Shown here: positions 58,851-64,000 of the stretch, in pieces
Numbering within the stretch: the first letter of the stretch is position 1
How the letters are laid out: each line of letters opens with the position of its first letter
DNA from: Pseudomonas sp. MTM4
GTDB lineage: Bacteria > Pseudomonadota > Gammaproteobacteria > Pseudomonadales > Pseudomonadaceae
Direction of reading: 5' to 3'
Length of the DNA stretch: 64,000 nucleotides
Assembly: GCF_019355055.1 (NCBI RefSeq)
Contig: NZ_CP048411.1
Location: 4,511,001-4,575,000 of the forward strand
Translations under genes and position numbers: made by a program
The notes under the pieces: model-generated
What the model saw: only the letters and a program-made list of their open reading frames with translations
Databases searched by the model: none
Told to the model about the DNA's origin: nothing

Positions 58851-60995
58851 ATGCTCAGCACCGAACTCAAGTCCCAGATCCAGGGCGCCTACTCGCGATT
58901 CCTCGAAGCCAAAGGCCTCAAGCCCCGCTACGGCCAGCGCCTGATGATCGCCGAAGTGGCGAAGGTTCTGGGCGCGATCAAGGTTGATGACGAGGGTCGC
59001 CGGGACGGTGAGCCTGCGGTCGTCGCGGTCGAGGCTGGAACGGGTACCGGCAAGACGGTTGCCTACAGTCTGGCGACCATTCCGACGGCGAAGGCAGCGG
59101 GCAAGCGTTTGGTGATCGCGACCGCTACCGTCGCGTTGCAGGAGCAAATCGTAAACAAGGATCTACCGGACCTGCTGCGCAACAGTGGTTTGAATTTCTC
59201 CTTCGCGCTCGCAAAGGGGCGGGGCCGTTACCTGTGTTTATCCAAGCTCGACGTCCTGCTTCAGGAAGGCCAGGCGCAGAGCGCTACCGCTCAGCTCTTC
59301 GAGGAAGAAGGCTTTCGCATCGACGTGGATGAGCGCAGCGAGAAGCTATTCGGCAGCATGATCGAGAAGCTGGCCGGCAATCGCTGGGACGGTGATCGCG
59401 ACAGCTGGCCGGAAGAGCTGGCCGATCCGGACTGGGCGCGCTTGACCACAGACCACAGCCAGTGCACCGGTCGTCACTGCCCCAATTTCCAGCAGTGCGC
59501 GTTTTACAAGGCGCGGGAAGGCATGACCAAGGTCGACGTCATCGTTACAAACCACGACATGGTGCTTGCCGACTTGGCGTTGGGTGGCGGTGCGGTGCTG
59601 CCGGACCCGCGTGACACGCTTTATGTCTTCGATGAAGGTCATCATCTGCCAGACAAGGCCATCGGCCATTTCGCACACTTTACCCGTCTGCGCTCCACCG
59701 CCGACTGGCTCGCGCAGATCGAAAAGAACCTGACCAAATTGCTCGCCCAGCATCCGCTACCGGGTGATCTGGGTCGGTTGATCGAGGCGGTGCCGGAGAT
59801 CGCCCGGGACCTGCGCAGTCAGCAGCAATTCATGTTCAGCGCCTGCGAGCAATTGGCGGATTTCAAGGCGGGCGAAGACATGGAAGGGCGCGAACGGCCG
59901 AGACACCGTTTCGTCGGGGGCGTGGTGCCAGAACACCTGATCGAACTGGGCATCGAGCTGAAAAAGGGCTTCGCCAAGCTTAACGATCTGTTCACGCGGT
60001 TGACCGAGCTGCTGAAGGAAGCGATGGATGGCGAGGCGGGTGTCGGCATCGCCAGTCATCAGGCCGAAGAATGGTACCCGTTATTCGGCAGCCTGTTGAC
60101 CCGCGCTCAAGGCAACTGGGAGCTATGGACGGCATTTACTGTCGACGACCCGGAAGATAGCCCGCCAATGGCACGTTGGCTGACGCTGGCCGAAGGCGGC
60201 GCGCTATTCGATATCGAGGTCAACGCCAGCCCGATCCTGGCCGCCGAGACGCTGCGGCGTAATCTGTGGAATGTCTGCTACGGCGCGCTGGTGACCTCGG
60301 CAACCCTCACTGCACTGAACAGTTTCGATCGATACCGCATGCGTGCCGGTCTGCCGCGTTGCGCAGTGACTGCGGTGGTGCCGAGCCCGTTTCATCATGC
60401 CGATGCCGGCGTGCTGCGCGTTCCCAACCTCAACGCCGACCCTCGTGATGCGACCGCGCATACGGCCGCGATCGTGCGTGACCTGCCGGCGCAGGTAGAA
60501 GCCTCGCGCGGAACGCTGGTGCTGTTCTCGTCACGCAAGCAGATGCAGGACGTATTCGATGGGCTGGACCGTGACTGGCGCCGTCGGGTACTGATCCAAG
60601 GGAATTTGTCCAAGCAGGAAACGCTGAACAAGCACAAAGCGCGCGTAGATGACGGGGAGAAAAGTGTGCTGTTCGGGCTGGCGAGCTTTGCCGAAGGCGT
60701 CGATCTGCCGGGCGCCTATTGCGAGCAGGTGGTGATCGCCAAGATCCCGTTTGCCGTTCCCGATGATCCGGTAGAAGCTGCACTTGCCGAATGGATCGAG
60801 GCGCGGGGCGGCAATCCCTTCATGGAAATTGCCGTGCCCGATGCGTCATTGCGACTGGTCCAGGCCTGTGGCCGATTGCTGCGAACCGAAGAGGACCGCG
60901 GCACGATTACTTTGCTTGACCGTCGGGTCGTCACTCAACGCTACGGCAAGGCCATCCTCAATGCATTGCCCCCGTTTCGAAGAGAAATCAGCTAA
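58851..60995 (+). CDS. dinG: ATP-dependent DNA helicase DinG
   Basis: A 714-residue iron-sulfur helicase of the XPD/DinG group, acting 5' to 3' and able to unwind R-loops and forks. Walker A EAGTGTGKTVAYSL. The four cluster cysteines are one in GRGRYLCLSKLD and three in QCTGRHCPNFQQCAFY. The DEAH-type box is FDEGHHLPDKA, with C-terminal motifs FGLASFAEGVDLPG and QACGRLLRTEEDRGT. Length is normal. It sits directly behind a LexA box, so is DNA-damage inducible. Confidence 0.96.
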   Translation: MLSTELKSQIQGAYSRFLEAKGLKPRYGQRLMIAEVAKVLGAIKVDDEGRRDGEPAVVAVEAGTGTGKTVAYSLATIPTAKAAGKRLVIATATVALQEQIVNKDLPDLLRNSGLNFSFALAKGRGRYLCLSKLDVLLQEGQAQSATAQLFEEEGFRIDVDERSEKLFGSMIEKLAGNRWDGDRDSWPEELADPDWARLTTDHSQCTGRHCPNFQQCAFYKAREGMTKVDVIVTNHDMVLADLALGGGAVLPDPRDTLYVFDEGHHLPDKAIGHFAHFTRLRSTADWLAQIEKNLTKLLAQHPLPGDLGRLIEAVPEIARDLRSQQQFMFSACEQLADFKAGEDMEGRERPRHRFVGGVVPEHLIELGIELKKGFAKLNDLFTRLTELLKEAMDGEAGVGIASHQAEEWYPLFGSLLTRAQGNWELWTAFTVDDPEDSPPMARWLTLAEGGALFDIEVNASPILAAETLRRNLWNVCYGALVTSATLTALNSFDRYRMRAGLPRCAVTAVVPSPFHHADAGVLRVPNLNADPRDATAHTAAIVRDLPAQVEASRGTLVLFSSRKQMQDVFDGLDRDWRRRVLIQGNLSKQETLNKHKARVDDGEKSVLFGLASFAEGVDLPGAYCEQVVIAKIPFAVPDDPVEAALAEWIEARGGNPFMEIAVPDASLRLVQACGRLLRTEEDRGTITLLDRRVVTQRYGKAILNALPPFRREIS

Positions 60996-61135
60996 CTCCT
61001 TTCGCGGCGATCCGGTACGCCGCATGGGGGCTTATTCAAACGGCTGATGGTTCGGTAATCGACGTCGAGTCTGTTTTCTTGCGTCGGCGCGGCTGGAACA
61101 ATGCGCCGGATAGTTAATAACCAAGGGGCGCGAAC

Positions 61136-62284
61136 GTGCAGGTTCAAGGATATTTCGATCTTCGTTTCGAGGCCGTCAAAGACGCGTTCAGCGATCTGTT
61201 CGAGCAGACCCAGCAGCGCGGAGCGGCGGTTTGTGTGAAGGTTGGCGGCGAAACCGTCGTGGATCTCTGGGCCGGCGTAGCCGACAATGCCGGTGAGCAA
61301 GTCTGGCAAAGCGACACCCTGGTCAATCTGTTTTCCTGCACCAAGACCTTTACTGCGGTCGCCGCCCTGCAACTGGTAGGCGAAGGCAAGCTGCAGCTGG
61401 ACGAACCTATCGCACGTGTTTGGCCGGAGTTCGCCGCCAACGGCAAGCAGGCAATCACCTTGCGGCAGCTGCTCAGCCATCAGGCCGGGCTGCCTGCTAT
61501 CCGACAGTCGCTGCCCCCAGAGGCGTTGTACGACTGGGAGGCGATGATCAAGGCTTTGGCGGCGGAGGCACCGTGGTGGACGCCAGGTGATGGTCATGGA
61601 TATGCCGCGATTACCTACGGCTGGCTGCTCGGCGAGGTGATCCGCCGCGCCGACGGCCGTGAGCCGGGCGAAGCGATCGTCGCGCGTACTGCCCGACCTT
61701 TGGAGCTGGATTTTCATCTGGGACTGGCCGACGCCGAATTCGACCGGGTCGGTTACTTGACCAGGCAGAAGAACAATTTCGGCGATGCGGCTGCTCAGCG
61801 CATGCTCAAGGCGTTGACGGGCGATCCGCAGTCGCTGACCGCCCGCGCGTTCACCAACCCGCCATCGATCATGAACAGTGCCAACAAGCCGGAGTGGCGC
61901 CGAATGGTTCAGCCCGCCGCTAACGGACACGGCAATGCTCGGGCACTGGCCGGCTTTTATGACGGATTGCTGCGAGGTGAGCTGCTCGATTATGAGTTGT
62001 TGACCGAGATGACCCGCGAGCATTGCATCGGTGAAGACCGTACGCTGCTGAGTCGCACCCGTTTCGGCCTGGGTTGCTGGCTGGATCAGCCGGATGTGGA
62101 GAACGCAACGTTCGGCACGGGGGCCGGCGCCTTTGGCCATCCGGGTGCGGGTGGCTGCGTCGGTTTCGCCGACCCGCAACGCGACTTGGCGTTCGGCTAT
62201 GTCACCAATACGCTAGGTCCCTATGTCTTGATGGACCCACGTGCGCAGACCTTGGCTCGTGCCGTGAACGCTTGTTTGGCTTGA
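61136..62284 (+). CDS. Serine beta-lactamase-like esterase/hydrolase
   Basis: A 382-residue protein of the class C beta-lactamase/EstB fold. The catalytic Ser and Lys are in SCTKTFTA (S-x-x-K), the tyrosine motif Y-x-N is replaced by the YAAITYGWLLGE region, and the C-terminal FGHPGAGGCVGFADPQ gives the H-x-G box. No signal peptide, so cytoplasmic. Such enzymes are esterases with undefined substrates rather than resistance determinants. The GTG start follows AAGGGGCG. In Pseudomonas it lies between dinG and an OmpA-family gene, as here. Confidence 0.88.
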   Translation: MQVQGYFDLRFEAVKDAFSDLFEQTQQRGAAVCVKVGGETVVDLWAGVADNAGEQVWQSDTLVNLFSCTKTFTAVAALQLVGEGKLQLDEPIARVWPEFAANGKQAITLRQLLSHQAGLPAIRQSLPPEALYDWEAMIKALAAEAPWWTPGDGHGYAAITYGWLLGEVIRRADGREPGEAIVARTARPLELDFHLGLADAEFDRVGYLTRQKNNFGDAAAQRMLKALTGDPQSLTARAFTNPPSIMNSANKPEWRRMVQPAANGHGNARALAGFYDGLLRGELLDYELLTEMTREHCIGEDRTLLSRTRFGLGCWLDQPDVENATFGTGAGAFGHPGAGGCVGFADPQRDLAFGYVTNTLGPYVLMDPRAQTLARAVNACLA

Positions 62285-62420
62285 ACCGCTCGTCTGTTCG
62301 CCATGCCAGAGCTTTTCATAACAATGACCTGCGTCCACAATTTAAGACAAATCCTTGCTTAAGCTACGTGTAGATCCAACGCAACCTGTATTCGCCAACT
62401 CACCTCACGGAACCTGGCTC

Positions 62421-63050
62421 ATGAACTTGCCGAAAAGCACCTTCCTCATTCTCTGCATGGTCATTGGTGGCTGTAGCTCCAACAGCGAGAAACCAAAAGA
62501 GACGGTCGTTGTGCCGGAGACTGTTATCGATCATGCCTGGCTGGATGGCTACGAGCCGCGGCTACGCGATGCATTGAAAGACAGTCGCTTCGAACTCGAG
62601 CGGCGTGAGGGTGTGCTGGTGGTCACTGCGCCGGTCGATGCATCGTTCAACCCCGACCGCCCTGGCATGTTGCTGCCTGTGACACTTGGCCCCCTTAGCC
62701 GCGTGGCGAAACTGGTCGAAGGTGACGAGAAAACCGCCGTCATCGTGCTTGGTCATGCTGATAGCACCGGATCGCTAGAAATCAATCGCGACATCAGCCG
62801 CCAGCGTGCCGGTGCCGTTGCGGCGATCTTTCGTCTCAGCGGCTTGAAGCACGACCGTCTGCGCATTCGAGGGCTGGGCTCGGATATGCCGCGCGCGTCC
62901 AATGAAAACGAGGAAGGCCGTGCTCTGAATCGTCGAGTCGAAATGGTGCTGGCACCTCAGCCGACGTTGCTGTCGCTGGTCGCCCAGTACAGCGAGGCGC
63001 CCACCAAAGAGACCCAGGTTGCGGTTGCAGAAGTGACCAAGGCCAAATAA
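62421..63050 (+). CDS. OmpA-family lipoprotein
   Basis: A 209-residue lipoprotein. Signal peptide MNLPKSTFLILCMVIGGC ends in a lipobox (IGGC). The mature part has a short linker and an OmpA-type peptidoglycan-binding domain with VLGHADSTGSLEINRDISRQRAGAVAAIF and GLGSDMPRASNENEEGRALNRRVE. The D and R residues that bind diaminopimelate are kept. It has a C-terminal tail of about 35 residues beyond the domain. It differs from the other OmpA lipoprotein at 57591 in having no glycine zipper. The start at 62421 is fixed by the signal peptide. Confidence 0.88.
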   Translation: MNLPKSTFLILCMVIGGCSSNSEKPKETVVVPETVIDHAWLDGYEPRLRDALKDSRFELERREGVLVVTAPVDASFNPDRPGMLLPVTLGPLSRVAKLVEGDEKTAVIVLGHADSTGSLEINRDISRQRAGAVAAIFRLSGLKHDRLRIRGLGSDMPRASNENEEGRALNRRVEMVLAPQPTLLSLVAQYSEAPTKETQVAVAEVTKAK

Positions 63051-63156
63051 CCAAGCCGCTAAAGCGAGTTCTTGTTTGGCCTTGTTGTGTTGAATCAAGC
63101 GGGACCCAATAGCAAATCGATAAACTTTTAGCTTCGACTGTTTCCAGGATTCCGAG

Positions 63157-63804
63157 ATGACCCAGACCTTGGCCGACATGCGGCGCGACTACACGCGCGA
63201 AGGGCTCAGCGAAGCGAATGCGCCGGACGAACCTTTTGCACTCTTTCGCCAGTGGTTCGCTGACGCGGTGCAGACGGAGCAGTTGCCAGTCGAGCCGAAC
63301 GCCATGACGCTGGCTACGGTCGATGCCGAAGGTCGCCCGCATTGCCGTGTGCTCTTGCTCAAGGCGCTGGATGGTCGGGGTTTCACGTTCTTCACCAACT
63401 ATGACAGTGCCAAGGCCGAGCAGCTGGCGGCTCGTCCGTTTGCTGCAATGACCTTCTTCTGGCCTAGCCTGGAACGTCAGGTGCGAATCGAGGGGCGGGT
63501 CGAGAAAGTCAGTGCTGCCGAGTCGGACGCCTATTACCAGGTGCGGCCGCTGGGGAGCCGCTTGGGGGCCTGGGCTTCACCGCAAAGTCGAGCGATTCGT
63601 GATCGGGCCGAGCTCGAGCGGCTGCTCGCCGAGACCGAGCAACGTTTTCTCGATCAGGCGCCTCATTGTCCTCCCCATTGGGGAGGTTACCGTTTGCTGC
63701 CGGAGCGGATGGAATTCTGGCAGGGGCGGCCCAGCCGTCTGCATGATCGTCTCAACTATCGGTGCGTCTCCAATAACTGGCAGCGCGAGCGTCTGGCGCC
63801 CTGA
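63157..63804 (+). CDS. pdxH: Pyridoxamine 5'-phosphate oxidase PdxH
   Basis: A 215-residue FMN enzyme that oxidises pyridoxine 5'-phosphate or pyridoxamine 5'-phosphate to pyridoxal 5'-phosphate. It has the FMN-binding [42 protein letters not shown], and the C-terminal [13 protein letters not shown] and WQRERLAP that close the active site. The length is normal. The ATG at 63157 is kept because [16 protein letters not shown] matches the family start. The same order (OmpA lipoprotein then pdxH) is found in P. aeruginosa. Confidence 0.96.
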   Translation: MTQTLADMRRDYTREGLSEANAPDEPFALFRQWFADAVQTEQLPVEPNAMTLATVDAEGRPHCRVLLLKALDGRGFTFFTNYDSAKAEQLAARPFAAMTFFWPSLERQVRIEGRVEKVSAAESDAYYQVRPLGSRLGAWASPQSRAIRDRAELERLLAETEQRFLDQAPHCPPHWGGYRLLPERMEFWQGRPSRLHDRLNYRCVSNNWQRERLAP

Positions 63805-63839
63805 CCGCTGTTACATTCGGAGCATGACTGCGACTATGG

Positions 63840-63861
63840 CGGAGGCCGGTATAACCGGCTC
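63840..63861. terminator. Hairpin downstream of pdxH
   Basis: GGAGGCCGGT-AT-AACCGGCTCC is an inverted repeat with one internal mismatch, 36 bp after the pdxH stop, convergent with the partial gene at the edge. It lacks a T-run, so it is only a possible terminator. Confidence 0.45.
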
Positions 63862-63870
63862 CACCATGAG

Positions 63871-64000
63871 TCATTCGGCATCGTAGCGCCCCATTTCTCG
63901 CTCCAGCCAAATCTGCAAATCCTTCCTTTTCACACGGCACCCTTCGCTGCTGCGAGGCGCTGCAATGCCCACTCTCGCTTTTTTGGATCGTTTCCCGCCA
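63871..64000 (-). CDS. C-terminal fragment of an unrecognised protein
   Basis: On the minus strand an open frame enters at the right edge and ends in TGA at 63871, giving 42 residues (GGKRSKKARVGIA ... RKDLQIWLEREMGRYDAE). The sequence is basic, then ends in an amphipathic helix-like tail. It looks coding rather than random, but no start is in the window and I recognise no family. It would be convergent with pdxH. Confidence 0.35.
   Translation of the reverse strand, partial: GGKRSKKARVGIAAPRSSEGCRVKRKDLQIWLEREMGRYDAE

Noticed and set aside
63752..63940. 62-residue minus-strand frame near the right edge
   Set aside because: It overlaps the end of pdxH; the other frame of the same strand (ending at 63871) looks more like protein.

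Overview
The window is high-GC gammaproteobacterial chromosome. Gene content and order point to a Pseudomonas, most likely the Pseudomonas stutzeri group (Stutzerimonas). The runs mfd-gap-nqrABCDEF-apbE-nqrM-sthA, lolCDE-comEC-exbBD-lpxK-kdsB-ptpA-murB, fdxA-mutS-cinA-recA-recX, finR/fpr and dinG-esterase-OmpA-pdxH are familiar Pseudomonas neighbourhoods. Species assignment is an inference, because no rRNA or tRNA gene is present. Nothing in the window looks like a prophage, transposon, CRISPR array or recently acquired island.

Region 1 (1-10.2 kb, all minus strand) is a nitrogen-scavenging locus. Read in the direction of transcription it is ureD-ureA-ureB-ureC, an NCS1 permease, ureE-ureF-ureG, a HupE/UreJ nickel permease, urtA, and the first codons of urtB at the window edge. 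Together these import urea, build the nickel urease and hydrolyse urea. I find three sigma-54 (-24/-12) promoters on this strand, before ureD, ureE and urtA. Each has an NtrC-like dyad upstream, so the locus appears to be wired as three NtrC-activated transcription units.

Region 2 (10.2-20.8 kb, minus strand) is DNA repair: an ATP-dependent DNA ligase with its associated exonuclease, an unknown protein, a large SWIM-SNF2 helicase and mfd. The Lhr-type helicase and phosphoesterase that usually accompany the ligase and exonuclease are not here.

Region 3 (20.9-31.3 kb, plus strand) is redox metabolism. It holds a long-form GAPDH, the six-subunit Na+-translocating NADH:quinone reductase with its maturation factors ApbE (flavin transferase) and NqrM, and the soluble transhydrogenase SthA.

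Region 4 (31.5-44.1 kb) is cell envelope. A minus-strand glycerophosphodiesterase/periplasmic protein/PilZ cluster is followed by lolC-lolD-lolE, a DUF2062 protein, comEC, exbB-exbD and a tightly overlapping lpxK-ycaR-kdsB-ptpA-murB operon.

Region 5 (44.2-52.7 kb) holds fdxA, mutS, a tiny acidic protein, the CinA/PncC amidase, recA-recX behind a LexA box, a LOG-family protein, a secreted PA3611-like protein and a DTW-domain tRNA modification enzyme.

Region 6 (52.7-64 kb) holds an EamA transporter, the response regulator ErdR, finR/fpr with a striking dyad between them, YchJ, a methyltransferase-like protein, two OmpA-type lipoproteins, a CopD-like membrane protein, dinG behind a LexA box, a beta-lactamase-fold esterase and pdxH.

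Most of this is core genome. The points most worth a second look are the three-promoter NtrC/sigma-54 layout of the urease locus, the reduced ligase/exonuclease cluster beside a SNF2 helicase, the finR-fpr operator, and a family of dispersed palindromes that share a CGTAGGG head but have different self-complementary bodies.
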